Source: Bacteroidota bacterium
Lineage (GTDB): Bacteria > Bacteroidota > Bacteroidia > Cytophagales > Spirosomataceae
Assembly: GCA_020161355.1 (NCBI GenBank)
Contig: JAIUOF010000004.1
Span: 62,001 to 126,000, forward strand
Direction: 5' to 3'
Length of the DNA stretch: 64,000 nucleotides
A model generated the notes under the pieces. That model was not told the origin of the DNA. It saw only the letters and a program-made list of their open reading frames with translations, and did not search any database. Of the stretch, positions 17,040-27,900 are shown in pieces (positions within the stretch are counted from its first letter, which is position 1; every line of letters begins with the position of its first letter). Made by a program: the position numbers and the translations under genes.

Positions 17040-18674
17040 ATGAGCAAAAATCAAATAAAACCGTCCAGATTGCTTTTAATTTTTGGATTAATAACACCCT
17101 GGCTTGTATTATTTTATTTGTTTTTCAAATTTACACTTAACCTTCCCTTAAGAGACGATTACAGGATTTTTATCACTTTTCAGAAAATATACCTTAACGC
17201 TACAAGCATTCCTGAGAAAATTCGGGCAGTTTTTTTACCAGAAAATGAAAGCTACCCAATTTTCATGCGTTTGATTATGATTGGGCAATACCACCTCGAT
17301 GGTATTATGAATTTTCGGCATATCCTTCTTTTTTGCTGGTTATTTATACTGGCGATATGGCTGGTATACTGGAAAAAACTCTCAACATCGAAAGACTTTG
17401 CCACAGTTTTCGGCTTATGGTTATTAAATCCTCTAAATTATGACTTCATCTACAGACCTGATGTGGCTACCTATCAACTGGTAGCCTTTGGATTTTCTGT
17501 ATTTGCCATGTATGCCGCCACCGAATACAAAAAATCAACAGTCCTTTTTAAAATACTTTTTATTATTTCTTATGTTTTCATTATCTCAGGAAGCATAAAT
17601 GGCATTTTTTCCAGTGTGATTATCATTTTGTATTTCTTCCTAAAAAAAGAAAAGAAAATACTAATAATAGTTTCTACAATATTTACAATTCAATTGATAT
17701 TATTGTATTTGGGCAGAGGCAACGGAAAATCGATTGGAATTACAGAAAACCTGCTGCGGTATAATTATGAGTTGGTATTTGCCTATTTTATGAGTCTCGG
17801 AGGGGTCTTTTTTTTAAACCAATCCTCTTTTTTTCAGATTCTTAGTGGCATTTTAGGGTTGTCGTTTTTTTCAATAGCGTTTTATCATTTATTTATAAAA
17901 ACAAAAGATTTTGTTAACTTCAAAAGCATGGTCTTTTTGTTTTCAGCTTTATCATTGGCTGCTATTGTTGGGCTAAGATATAACTATTGGCTTCCGGGGT
18001 ATCTAAGTGTTTTTGAGTCCAGGTATAAATTATATGGCATCACTATAATTTTGATTGTGCTGTCGATCTATTACGATAAATTTTCTTCAAAATCAGGTAA
18101 TTTTTTCATTCTGTTTGTAAGCATCCTGTTATTGTTTGCAGGGATATATAAAGCAATATTTATGCTTAAAGATCAACAACTTACACAAATAACCGATGCT
18201 TATAATGTGGGAAACGGATGTGTAAATCAAACTTATGCAAACAAATTCCTAACAACCGATACACATGCAAAATTTTTGAAAGAAAAAGGTGCTTTTGATT
18301 TTTATGAAAAAGAAGAACAAATTGAATCTCTTTTAAAACCCGAAAATTTGTTGCCTTTTTCAAAAATAGATTATACAAAAAATGTTGCAGATCCAATGGC
18401 AATGGGCGATTGGGCTAAAACCGAAACCCCACTAAGCAGGATTGAAGCTTTTGGTAATTTCCCAAAATACAATTATTACCTGATTAGATTTAATCTGAAA
18501 AACGGTAAAAAAGCTTTACATTTTTTGCTACCTCCCATTCAATCATTCCGACAAAACCTGACAGGGTCTGTTAATCAATATTCCAAACTTAGTCATGAAT
18601 ATTATTTCGAAATATTCGAAGGACTAAATCCCGAAGACGCAGAAATCTATGGTGTAAATGAAATTAAACTGTAA
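17040..18674 (+). CDS. polytopic membrane protein, GT-C glycosyltransferase-like
   Basis: 544 aa with about ten membrane helices between residues 13 and 375, then a soluble C-terminal domain of about 160 residues. The first loop after helix 1 contains LPLRDDYRIF; an acidic pair in this position is typical of GT-C-fold lipid-linked sugar transferases, and PLNYDFIYRPDVATYQ in a later loop has the same look. No specific family or substrate is recognised. It lies between menB and hemA without an operon partner; its stop is 22 bases from the convergent hemA stop. Confidence 0.65.
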   Translation: MSKNQIKPSRLLLIFGLITPWLVLFYLFFKFTLNLPLRDDYRIFITFQKIYLNATSIPEKIRAVFLPENESYPIFMRLIMIGQYHLDGIMNFRHILLFCWLFILAIWLVYWKKLSTSKDFATVFGLWLLNPLNYDFIYRPDVATYQLVAFGFSVFAMYAATEYKKSTVLFKILFIISYVFIISGSINGIFSSVIIILYFFLKKEKKILIIVSTIFTIQLILLYLGRGNGKSIGITENLLRYNYELVFAYFMSLGGVFFLNQSSFFQILSGILGLSFFSIAFYHLFIKTKDFVNFKSMVFLFSALSLAAIVGLRYNYWLPGYLSVFESRYKLYGITIILIVLSIYYDKFSSKSGNFFILFVSILLLFAGIYKAIFMLKDQQLTQITDAYNVGNGCVNQTYANKFLTTDTHAKFLKEKGAFDFYEKEEQIESLLKPENLLPFSKIDYTKNVADPMAMGDWAKTETPLSRIEAFGNFPKYNYYLIRFNLKNGKKALHFLLPPIQSFRQNLTGSVNQYSKLSHEYYFEIFEGLNPEDAEIYGVNEIKL

Positions 18675-18696
18675 CCTTTAAAGGCAATCAGAAGAA

Positions 18697-19950
18697 TCAA
18701 ACATTAACCTTTTCTAAATCAAAAAGGTCATTGAGAACATCAATTAAGGTATCAGCTTCACCTCTTTTGCACGCAGCCTTAAGTTGTAGCACAGGCAATT
18801 TGATGATTTTCTGCATCATACCTGAAGTTATTTTTTCAACCTTTTCAGCTTCAGCATCAGTCATTCCTTTTACATAACGGGCAACTTCTTCCTTCCTGAT
18901 TTGCTCCAAAGCACTTTTGAGTTTCTGTATAGTAGGTGATACCTGAAGCTCTTTCGACCAGTCACTTAGGTCAGATACCATCTCCGAAATGATGGCTTTT
19001 ACTTGAGGAATTGCCTCACGGCGGGTCTGAATGGCCAGTTCGGTTTTTTTCTGAATTTCATCCAGCTCATATAATACTACCCCAGGCAGGGTTTCGACCT
19101 TAGGATCTATACTTCGTGGAACCGAAAGGTCAAAGAGATAAGTTACTGACTTCCTATTGGTAAGGCACTTTTCAGTAAGAATATACTTTTCAGATCTAAC
19201 TGTAGAAATTACCACATCAAAATTACCACAAACTGCACCCAATGCCTCAAATGCTATAGCTTCAAAACCAAAATCCAAAGCCATTTTGTTGGCTTTTTCC
19301 TCAGTACGATTACAAAGAGTTATATTCTTGTGCCCTTTTTCGAAAAGCGTTTTAGCTACATCTTCACCTATTTCTCCGAGCCCTATAACCAATACCTTAG
19401 GGTTATTCATCATGGGCAGGAAGCTCTCCATCAAGTCAACCGTTGCATAAGAGGTCGAGGCGGTGCCATCTCTGAATGATGTCTCCTGAACTAACCTTTT
19501 ATTGGCAAAAAATACAGCATGTAATATGCGGTGTACAAAAGGTCCGGCCATTTGCATATCTGCTGACCATTGATAGGCATTTTTGACCTGATTGATAATC
19601 TGCTGATCGCCCAATACCTGGGATTCCAAACCAAGGGATACCTCAAAAAGGTATCTGGAGGCATCTGATTCCTCATTTATTTGGTCAAAATAAGGTAAAA
19701 TATCAACAGAAGAAACGCTTTTTTCAGCAGCCAGGATCCCAATTAACGCCTCAGAAAGATTGTTTTCTGATTTATAATAAACCTCCGTACGGTTGCAGGT
19801 TGATAATACCAGAGCCTCATTTAAACCAAGCACATCTCTCATTTTGAGATAAAAAGCTTTAGTTTGTGCCTCGTCCAGAGTCAAACTTTCTCTTACCTCT
19901 AAAGGTGCCTTTTTGTATGATAATGATATTACCCTAAAAATCTCCGCCAT
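18697..19950 (-). CDS. hemA: glutamyl-tRNA reductase
   Basis: 417 aa. NADPH-dependent reduction of Glu-tRNA to glutamate-1-semialdehyde, the first committed step of C5-pathway haem synthesis. The catalytic cysteine is C52 in LSTCNRTEVYY; NADPH loop VLVIGLGEIGED near 176; VISTVRSEKYIL and LFDLSVPRSIDP follow; the C-terminal dimerisation helices are present. The start at 19950 (MAEIFRVISLSYKKAPLEVRE) is the family start. No hemC/hemD adjacent. A -7-like TAATTTTG (minus strand, 19982-19989) lies upstream. Confidence 0.96.
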   Translation of the reverse strand: MAEIFRVISLSYKKAPLEVRESLTLDEAQTKAFYLKMRDVLGLNEALVLSTCNRTEVYYKSENNLSEALIGILAAEKSVSSVDILPYFDQINEESDASRYLFEVSLGLESQVLGDQQIINQVKNAYQWSADMQMAGPFVHRILHAVFFANKRLVQETSFRDGTASTSYATVDLMESFLPMMNNPKVLVIGLGEIGEDVAKTLFEKGHKNITLCNRTEEKANKMALDFGFEAIAFEALGAVCGNFDVVISTVRSEKYILTEKCLTNRKSVTYLFDLSVPRSIDPKVETLPGVVLYELDEIQKKTELAIQTRREAIPQVKAIISEMVSDLSDWSKELQVSPTIQKLKSALEQIRKEEVARYVKGMTDAEAEKVEKITSGMMQKIIKLPVLQLKAACKRGEADTLIDVLNDLFDLEKVNV

Positions 19951-19981
19951 CGATTCCAACAATTGTTTAAAAAACGTTTTG

Positions 19982-19989
19982 CAAAATTA
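19982..19989 (-). promoter_or_regulatory. hemA: candidate -7 element of hemA
   Basis: TAATTTTG on the minus strand, 31 bases before the start. The nearest TTTG (20005-20008) is 15 bases away, shorter than usual. Confidence 0.35.
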
Positions 19990-20167
19990 CCGCTCATTTA
20001 TTTTCAAAATGCATGATATTTTGCAGTTTTTCTAATTTAGATTTTTTCTAAACAAAGAACGTTTTATGAAAAAAATCATGTTTCAGGACTATTCTTAACA
20101 AAAAATAACAATTCTTAATTCCTGACACAAACTTTAAATTTTGAAAAGGTGTAAATATTAAAAACTT

Positions 20168-20406
20168 GCAATCAAATACTACTATGAAAATTTGGTTTGA
20201 GCTATTAATAAGCTTTAGATTCAATTCTTACACTTTAATCTTATATTTATTCAGGATTTATTTACGTTAGTTTGGGGAAAATAGATTGAATAAAAATAGA
20301 ATAACCTACATGCTTTAAATTTTTTAATCACCAATTCTTCTTAATTTTGAAATACGCTTTTAACTAATATTTATTTAATGTAAAGGCAATCAAATACTTA
20401 TGAAAA
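20168..20406 (+). repeat. duplicated start region upstream of the histidine kinase gene
   Basis: GCAATCAAATACT followed by an ATGAAAA start occurs at 20168-20190 and again at 20386-20406, where it is the translation start of the kinase. The upstream copy opens a 28-codon frame (20184-20270) coding a hydrophobic peptide (MKIWFELLISFRFNSYTLIL...). It may be a partial duplication or a leader peptide. The rest of 19951-20399 is AT-rich and unremarkable. Confidence 0.4.
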
Positions 20407-21593
20407 GCAACAGACTGTTTCATGACATATATGTCAATATATCGACAAGGCGTATTATTACGGTAGTAACACTGTTGGTAATAGTGATTGGAATCCTGTT
20501 TTACTTTAATGAAGTAAGAAAAAATCTGGAAGACCGGGAAGAAAGGTACACCAGGCTTTATGCTGAAAGTATCCGGTTTTATCTGGAAAAGGCAGTAAAC
20601 AGCACTTGCGACTATACGTTTGTGCAGGAGGTTTTGGAAGCAAACGAAACCGTACCCACCATTTTAGTAACTGACGGAAGCCCTATGGATTACCGGAATA
20701 TCCCGGAACTGGAAGATAGTACCCACAAATGGTCAGGCAAAGAAAAAGAGAACTTCCTGTATTCGAAAATAGCCCAAATGGGCGAAGAGCACACGCCCAT
20801 TGAGTTCAAAATTGAAGGTAGCAGGGGTTATGTTTATTACAGTAATTCAAATATTGTGAAACAATTGCGATATTTTCCCTATATCTTGTTGACCACATTT
20901 TTTGTCTTTAGTTTGCTGGCATTTATTGCCTATTCTTCTTCAAGAAAAGCCGAACAAAACCGGGTTTGGGTGGGTTTGGCCAAAGAAACCGCTCACCAGT
21001 TGGGTACGCCAATTTCCGGTTTGATGGGCTGGGTTGAGGTATTAAAAATCAACCCGGAATTTGATAAAACCATAGGAGATGAGATGCTAAAAGACATCAA
21101 AAGGCTCGAAACTATCACCAATCGCTTTTCTAACATTGGGTCAGAGCCAAGCATGAAGGAAGAAGACCTTGGCGAATTGGTTGAAAGTACCGTAGAATAT
21201 CTCAAAGTGAGGATTTCAACCAAAATAAACTGGAGGTTTGAAAACAATCTTAGTCAACCATACATAAAAAGTGTAAACAGAAATCTGATAGAATGGGTAA
21301 TTGAAAACCTATGCAAAAACGCTGTAGATGCAATGGGGGGCGTTGGGAGCCTGAAAATAACACTAACTCCCAATCCCAAAAATGGAATCTTTATTGATAT
21401 CAAGGATACCGGAAAAGGTATGAGTGCAAAAGTGCAACGAAAGATATTTAATCCGGGATTTTCGACCAAAAAACGGGGTTGGGGATTGGGCCTTACTCTT
21501 GCTAAAAGAATCATAGAGGTTTACCATAGTGGCGAAATATTTGTGAAAGAATCAAGCCCTAACTCAGGAACCACATTCAGGGTGGTATTATGA
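20400..21593 (+). CDS. membrane-bound sensor histidine kinase
   Basis: 397 aa. Helix 1 at about 19-36, a periplasmic domain of about 120 residues, helix 2 at about 160-178, then directly the kinase core. H-box AKETAHQLGTPISGLMGW with H199 (HQLGTP rather than HELRTP), N-box NLIEWVIENLCKNAVDAM, G1 DIKDTGKGM and G2 KKRGWGLGLTLAKRI. No HAMP or receiver domain, and no response regulator gene nearby, so it is an orphan kinase. ppk1 follows after 79 bases on the same strand; stimulus unknown. Confidence 0.93.
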   Translation: MKSNRLFHDIYVNISTRRIITVVTLLVIVIGILFYFNEVRKNLEDREERYTRLYAESIRFYLEKAVNSTCDYTFVQEVLEANETVPTILVTDGSPMDYRNIPELEDSTHKWSGKEKENFLYSKIAQMGEEHTPIEFKIEGSRGYVYYSNSNIVKQLRYFPYILLTTFFVFSLLAFIAYSSSRKAEQNRVWVGLAKETAHQLGTPISGLMGWVEVLKINPEFDKTIGDEMLKDIKRLETITNRFSNIGSEPSMKEEDLGELVESTVEYLKVRISTKINWRFENNLSQPYIKSVNRNLIEWVIENLCKNAVDAMGGVGSLKITLTPNPKNGIFIDIKDTGKGMSAKVQRKIFNPGFSTKKRGWGLGLTLAKRIIEVYHSGEIFVKESSPNSGTTFRVVL

Positions 21594-21672
21594 ATTTAAT
21601 CTTAATTTTATATATCAAAGGTATTTAATTCGGATATTTGAGCTTTAAAATAAGGTAGAAAAAGAACAAAAG

Positions 21673-23871
21673 ATGGGTAGTGTATCAGACGGCGTAAAGA
21701 CTTTTTTCAAAAACTTGCTTGACTTTAGTCCGCTCGAGAGCGAGTTTACCTACAATCCAAGTATAAAAGATCAAAAATCGGACATTGATATTGAAAAATC
21801 AGATATCATTAGCCGTGACCTCAGCTGGATGAAGTTTAATGAAAGGGTACTTGATCAGGTAAACCGCGAAGATTTAAATATCTTTGAAAAACTCAAGTTT
21901 CTGGCCATTACAGCCTCCAATCTGGATGAATTTATGACCGTGCGGTTGGGAAGCCTTTATAATTATATTGATTATGACAAAGAAAGAATAGATTACTCCG
22001 GGCTGAGGGAGGGGCCTTTCAGAAAGGCTCTTCTAAATAATATCAAAAGATTTATTGACGAAAGAAACCGGCTCTTCAGACAGAATTTGAAGCCACAATT
22101 TGAGGAAAATGGTTTCAGAATAATAAAATATGAAGACCTGACGGAGAAACAAAAAGAAGAAGTAGCGGAATATTTTGACAATACGATATATCCCATGCTC
22201 ACCCCAATGGTGTGCGATAACACCCATGTTTTTCCTGTTCTATTGCCGAGAAACCTGATTTTTGGGGTAGTATCTATTGACCACCAGACCACACTTTTTC
22301 CTGAGACAGAGGACAATAAAAAGTTGTCTTTTGTTCAGATTCCTGGTAACCTACCCAAATTTTATGAATTTGACAATGATGACCTGTATGCCTTTCTCCC
22401 AATTGAGGAAATTGTAAAAAACGAAATATCTAAACTTTACAAAAACGTAACCATTGAATCGGTTGACCTTTTCAGAATAATCAGAAACGGTGACTTTACT
22501 ATTGATGAAAACGACGATGCTGACTCTGACTTCGTAGACGAGATCAGAGAGAAAATCCGCGGCAGACAAGCAGGCAGGGTGGTGAGTTTGATTGTGGAAA
22601 ATAATCCTTCGCAATACGTATTGTCGATTCTGAAGAAAAAATGGGATATTGACAAATATAACATACACGTCAACAACGAACTCATGGACTATACACGTCT
22701 ATGGCAAATCGTTAATCATCAGGAATTTAAAACAAAGCTACCCGCTTCTCCTCAATCTGTACAGCCCCATAATTTTAACAGAGAAATCAACATTTTTGAT
22801 GCAATAAAAGAAAACGATATTTTGCTGCATCACCCTTATAATAGCTTTGATCCTGTATTGCAGCTGCTTGAAAAGGCTGCCGAAGATCCCAATGTTCTTT
22901 CCATTAAACTTACTATTTATCGTTTGGCAAAAAATTCCCGAATTACGGCAGCACTCCTGAAAGCCGCCGAAAATGGCAAACATATTTCAGCACTTTTTGA
23001 GATCAAGGCTCGGTTTGACGAAGAAAACAATATAAGGGAAGCCGAGAAACTTCAGAAGGCCGGTTGTTTTGTAATTTATGGAATCGGCTGGCTGAAAACC
23101 CACACCAAACTGATGCTCATTGTGAGAAAGGAAGGGCCAAAAGTAGTGCAATATGCTCATCTTGCCAGCGGTAATTATAATGAAGACACTTCAAAACTTT
23201 ATACCGACGTAGGATTATTGACCGCCAATCAGGATTATACCAAAGACATAGCGGAGTTTTTTAATGTTATTACGGGTCACTCGCAACCATCGGGTTATAA
23301 AAACCTCATCACATCGCCTAAAGATATGCGGGATGCACTGGTTCAAAAAATAAGGCAAGAAGCCGAAAATGCCCAAAATGGCTATCCGGCCGGAATTTGC
23401 TTTAAAGTTAACTCTTTAGAAGACCGGGAAATCATTGATGAACTTTATGCTGCTTCACAAGCCGGCGTTAAAGTCAACCTGATTGTCAGAGGAATTTGTT
23501 GTTTGAGGCCTGGAAGGCCGGGTTTGAGCGAAAATATCACAGTGAGGTCAATTGTGGGCAATTTCCTTGAGCATGCGAGAATCCTGTATTTTCATAATGG
23601 GGGCAGGCCTCATATTTTCGGTGGTTCGGCCGATTTGATGGTTAGGAGTTTTGATAAACGAATCGAGTCCATTTTTGAATTTATCAATCAGGACATCAAA
23701 AACCAACTGATTCATATTCTTAAAATAAATCTCGACGATAATACCAATGCTTACGAGCTTCAGCAAAATGGTGAATATCTAAAAGTAAAACCGGAAGGAG
23801 AGGTAGTTAACCTTCACAAATATTTTTTCAGGAAAGACAAACAAAATTCAGATATCAGTACACTGTTTTAA
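21673..23871 (+). CDS. ppk1: polyphosphate kinase 1
   Basis: 732 aa. Reversible transfer of the ATP gamma-phosphate to inorganic polyphosphate. The N domain starts ISRDLSWMKFNERVLDQ; the catalytic part has two phospholipase-D-like domains with ALFEIKARFDEENNIREAEKLQKAGCFVIYG, the phosphohistidine candidate in AHLASGNYNEDTSKLYTDVGLLT region and the second histidine in NFLEHARILYFHNGG. Length is standard, with an extra 45 N-terminal residues before the first domain. Follows the histidine kinase gene in the same direction; the msrA gene is 47 bases downstream. Confidence 0.96.
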   Translation: MGSVSDGVKTFFKNLLDFSPLESEFTYNPSIKDQKSDIDIEKSDIISRDLSWMKFNERVLDQVNREDLNIFEKLKFLAITASNLDEFMTVRLGSLYNYIDYDKERIDYSGLREGPFRKALLNNIKRFIDERNRLFRQNLKPQFEENGFRIIKYEDLTEKQKEEVAEYFDNTIYPMLTPMVCDNTHVFPVLLPRNLIFGVVSIDHQTTLFPETEDNKKLSFVQIPGNLPKFYEFDNDDLYAFLPIEEIVKNEISKLYKNVTIESVDLFRIIRNGDFTIDENDDADSDFVDEIREKIRGRQAGRVVSLIVENNPSQYVLSILKKKWDIDKYNIHVNNELMDYTRLWQIVNHQEFKTKLPASPQSVQPHNFNREINIFDAIKENDILLHHPYNSFDPVLQLLEKAAEDPNVLSIKLTIYRLAKNSRITAALLKAAENGKHISALFEIKARFDEENNIREAEKLQKAGCFVIYGIGWLKTHTKLMLIVRKEGPKVVQYAHLASGNYNEDTSKLYTDVGLLTANQDYTKDIAEFFNVITGHSQPSGYKNLITSPKDMRDALVQKIRQEAENAQNGYPAGICFKVNSLEDREIIDELYAASQAGVKVNLIVRGICCLRPGRPGLSENITVRSIVGNFLEHARILYFHNGGRPHIFGGSADLMVRSFDKRIESIFEFINQDIKNQLIHILKINLDDNTNAYELQQNGEYLKVKPEGEVVNLHKYFFRKDKQNSDISTLF

Positions 23872-23918
23872 ACTATTTTCGGGAATTCTCGTTTATTAGT
23901 AAACAAATTTTCAAAGTA

Positions 23919-24557
23919 GTGAGAAACTTTTCAATTTTAATCATGTTGATGTTTTTAGGGTTAAATTCTTGTGCCCAAAAAACTAAAAAGAAAGAATCAA
24001 TAAAAATGGAAAACAAAGCAGGAACCGCCACCGCTACGCTCGCAGCAGGATGCTTTTGGTGTGTGGAGGCGATATATCAGCAATTAGATGGTGTAGAAAC
24101 TGTGGCTTCCGGGTATTCAGGAGGCACCGTAAAAGACCCAACTTACGAGGAAGTTTGTACAGGAAACACAGGCCATGCTGAGGTGATTCAGATTACTTAT
24201 GATACCTCTAAGACCTCATTTACTGAGATCTTAGAGGTGTTTTTCAAAACTCATGACCCCACCACACTCAACCGTCAGGGAGCCGATGTGGGCACGCAAT
24301 ATCGCTCGGCTATATTCTATCATAACCCCGAACAAAAGGCAATTGCAGAAAAAATCATCAAAGATCTGGAAGCAGCCGGTGCGTATGATTCAAAAATCGT
24401 GACCAAGCTGGAGCCTTTTGAGGTATTTTACAAAGCAGAAGACTATCATCAGGATTATTTCAATCAAAATGCCGACAAAAACCCTTACTGCCAGATGGTG
24501 GTAAGACCCAAAGTCGAGAAATTCCAGAAGGTATTCAAGGATAAATTAAAGCATTGA
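23919..24557 (+). CDS. msrA: lipoprotein peptide-methionine (S)-S-oxide reductase
   Basis: 212 aa. Repairs S-epimer methionine sulfoxide in proteins. Active site GCFWCVEA with catalytic C45 and further motifs YSGG, GHAEVIQITYDT and GTQYRSAIFY. It has an SPII signal (MRNFSILIMLMFLGLNSC, Cys 18), so it is periplasmic, membrane-tethered. The start is GTG at 23919; an ATG eight codons later would give a weaker signal. A second C-terminal MsrA cysteine pair is not obvious. A strong terminator follows. Confidence 0.93.
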   Translation: MRNFSILIMLMFLGLNSCAQKTKKKESIKMENKAGTATATLAAGCFWCVEAIYQQLDGVETVASGYSGGTVKDPTYEEVCTGNTGHAEVIQITYDTSKTSFTEILEVFFKTHDPTTLNRQGADVGTQYRSAIFYHNPEQKAIAEKIIKDLEAAGAYDSKIVTKLEPFEVFYKAEDYHQDYFNQNADKNPYCQMVVRPKVEKFQKVFKDKLKH

Positions 24558-24575
24558 AATTCTAAATATTATTCT

Positions 24576-24610
24576 AAAAAAAGGAGAGACTCGTTGGTTT
24601 CTCCTTTTTT
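24576..24610 (+). terminator. intrinsic terminator after msrA
   Basis: GGAGA (24583-24587) pairs with TCTCC (24600-24604), extended by A7 and T6 arms. It marks the left edge of the AT-rich nuclease locus. The remaining gap 24611-24979 is AT-rich, with TTTTTTTGTCTCA at 24920-24932 that recurs at 47230-47242. Confidence 0.8.
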
Positions 24611-24979
24611 GTTGATATTCACCAAATTGAATGCTTTTTTTGTAATAAAAACAAGAGGAATTTTATCAATATTTTATAACAAAACATGGGCAATTTTGTG
24701 AAATATATATTTAAAATAAATGTTTTAAACCAAAATCTACAATATGAGAAAATTATCCACAATTATTCAATAGTATTTCGATTCAATACCTGAATATAGT
24801 AATTATTGAAATTAAGCTGTTTTTTGAAAATTAAAAGTAACTTTGATAAACCGTAAAGGTGAAAAAGACTTTATTTGATGATGATTGAGCAAATGGGAAG
24901 AAAAATGTATAATAAAAACTTTTTTTGTCTCACTTTACATCGTTTAAGTATTGACACTAACTGATTAGTATACAGCTAA

Positions 24980-27900
24980 ATGCCAAAAGAACTTTTACTA
25001 CTAAAAACATCTGCGAGCTCATCTATAAGGGGCTATAACTACCAATTTTTAAAAACATTGGAAGTATGGGTAAATAATTACATTAATTATGGTGATGAGG
25101 TTTTTTGTGAAAATGAAGATGATTTTGTAGAAAAACATTTGGATTCTAAAATTTATCGATTCAACCAGATAAAGTGTTATACTAATGAATTCAGTTTAGA
25201 TAGCGAAGCAATAAAAAAAAGCTTATGTAATTTTTTCAAGATTTATAGAAGCTTTGATAAAGAGGGTTATAAATTAGAGTTTCGTTTACAGAGTAATTCA
25301 AAACCGAAAGATGGAAATATTTTATCTGATTGGTTTAAAAACCAGGATAGCCTATCCGAAGAATTGCTCAATTCGATTGAGAATCGTTTGGAACTAATAT
25401 TAGAAATCAATCACGACCAAGTTGACAAATTAAATCTACGAGCATTTATTGAGTGTGTTAAATGGAGTTTTGAAAATCTAGATCCTGAAACCTCAATAAA
25501 TGAGTTGATTGATAATATTAAAGGTTTACTTCTTAAAATTCCAGATTCAGATATAATTAAAAGTCAAACTGATTTGATTTTTTCTAAATTATATTTCGAA
25601 GTTGTTCAAAAATGCAGCTTACCTGATGGAAAACTACGACGTTTAACGCATGAAAACTTAATAGATTCTATTTCCCACGAAGAGGATGCTTGGTATGTCA
25701 AGACAAAAGAAGATTGGAAAGAATACCAAACCGAAAAATATACATTTGGTGATTTTATAGCTATCAGAATTGCTGCTGTTCATTCAATGTATACTAAGTA
25801 TTTGCACAATGATATAGAATTTTGGATAAGAATACTTGAGAATGTGGTATTGAGAGAAGATAAAAACTCAGCAATTAAACGCCAAGCTATTTATGAAATA
25901 GTTGTTTTCTCTCTTCGTGTACTAAAACTATTAGAAAATAGGAGAGAGTATATCTTGTTCTATTTCGAAGAAATGAATAATTTCAAAAGTTACGAACATT
26001 TAAGTGAGGCCTTAATGCTTTTGAATTATCTAAACGTAGCCAAATCGTATGAAAATTTTGAAATTCCTGTAGAACAAAATGAAATTGATAATTGGATTTC
26101 TCACTTGGATGAGATTATAAATTACGAGATTGATTTGGGTCCTGAAAGCTCCAGGATCTGTGACCTCTATTTTTTGAAAGGGAATTTTTTATTCTTTTTT
26201 TCAAATAAATCAAATTCAATTGATTCCTTAAAAGGATCAATTGAAAAATCAATTAATTGGTACCAAAAAATTGTACCAGAACTTCCATTAGTTCCTTTAT
26301 TTTCTGTTGATAGATTATTATTCCTACTAAATAAACAACTTAAAAGCTTCCTGAATTTTAGGGACTTAGAATTAAATAGATTAGAAAAACTAATTTGTGA
26401 AATTGAAGACTATTATATTCAAAATAGGGAAAAGGAATTTGAAGGACTAAAAGATAGAGCCATATCATACTTTGAGAGTCAGAGATATTACAGTGCTTTA
26501 AATATTTTTCATAGATTAAACCTAGAAACAGAATTTTATGAAAGGTTGTACTTCAATACTTTGATTAAATTATTAATTGGTGATTGTTATCGAATAATGG
26601 GATTATCATATGCTTCTTTGAGATATTCATTATTGGGAATGAGCCAAGTTATTGAAAACATAGAATCTAAAAACGAACTTCTAAGACTTCTCCCAAAGGC
26701 TTTAATGTCTTGCATTAATTCATGCAAAATACAAGGAAATTGGATACTTCAAATGTTTTATATCAGGGCATACTTCATTTTCCAAAGTAAATTTGTAGGG
26801 TATTTCAACGCTAATCAAGCGAAAGATGAAAATGAAATCTTCAATCAAATGGTAAATATCTTCTTTATTAATGAAAAGTTTAGTTGTATTTCCAAAACCA
26901 AATTGAAGTCAATTTTTCCTCTAGACTTAGATTTTTATAACCAAGTTGTTCAAGGTTTAAAGGAATCAAGAAAGATTTTTAATAAAGTTTCTAAAAACCA
27001 ACTTCTGAAACAACTCGAAGATCAAATGATTGATTATCCTTTTAATGACTTTAATAAAAAAAGAACCACAGTTTGGAATGCGTTTGGTATTGAATGGAGC
27101 ATTTGTTTTAGAATGGATTATGATATTTTTTTTAAAGTTGAAAGATTTGCCTCATTTTTTCAAATATTTTTGGCTGAATTAACTGATGTAGACTTGTGCC
27201 TACCATTCAATATAAAAGTTATTCTTAATTTTTCTCAAAATGAAAATTCTGAAATCACTATTAATCGGGCTCATAAAAATAATATCCAAGTTTGGGATAT
27301 ATATATTACAGACAAGTTTAATAACCAGGAAGAGTTACAATTTTTACAAATTTCCTCTACTGTAATTTTAGAATTATCATTGCTCAAAGGTGAAAAGATA
27401 TTAAGTACTATAAAAGACGAGTTGTTTGACAAGAGTAAACTGGCCGAGAAATTAAATTTAAATAAAGACATAAGTTTTCTAAGAGAGATTTTGATACCCA
27501 AAAAGTATTTTGACATCACTTTTGAAAATTCAAAAATTAATAAACCTTTCGATTTTAACTCTAATTTGGAGACTATTTTACAGCCACTTACTTCTTTGGG
27601 AATAACATACAATAGGGACAATAATTTAATTCAAATTTCTAATCGCTATAAAAGGATTATTCAATGTAATAAGTACACATTATTGGATTTAATAAAAGAG
27701 CCAAGTGTTCAAATCGCAATTAAAAGATTTAAGTCAGAAGGTTATTTGGATTGGCATATTCTAGCCTGCATTTTCAACTCGAAAATCAATTACTTGGTTA
27801 ATGAACTTAGAAAGAAAGGGTTACCGATTGAGTATTGTTTACAAGAAGGGAAACGATTAGCTGAAATGCCTGAAGAAATCCATAGCAAGATAGTAATTCC

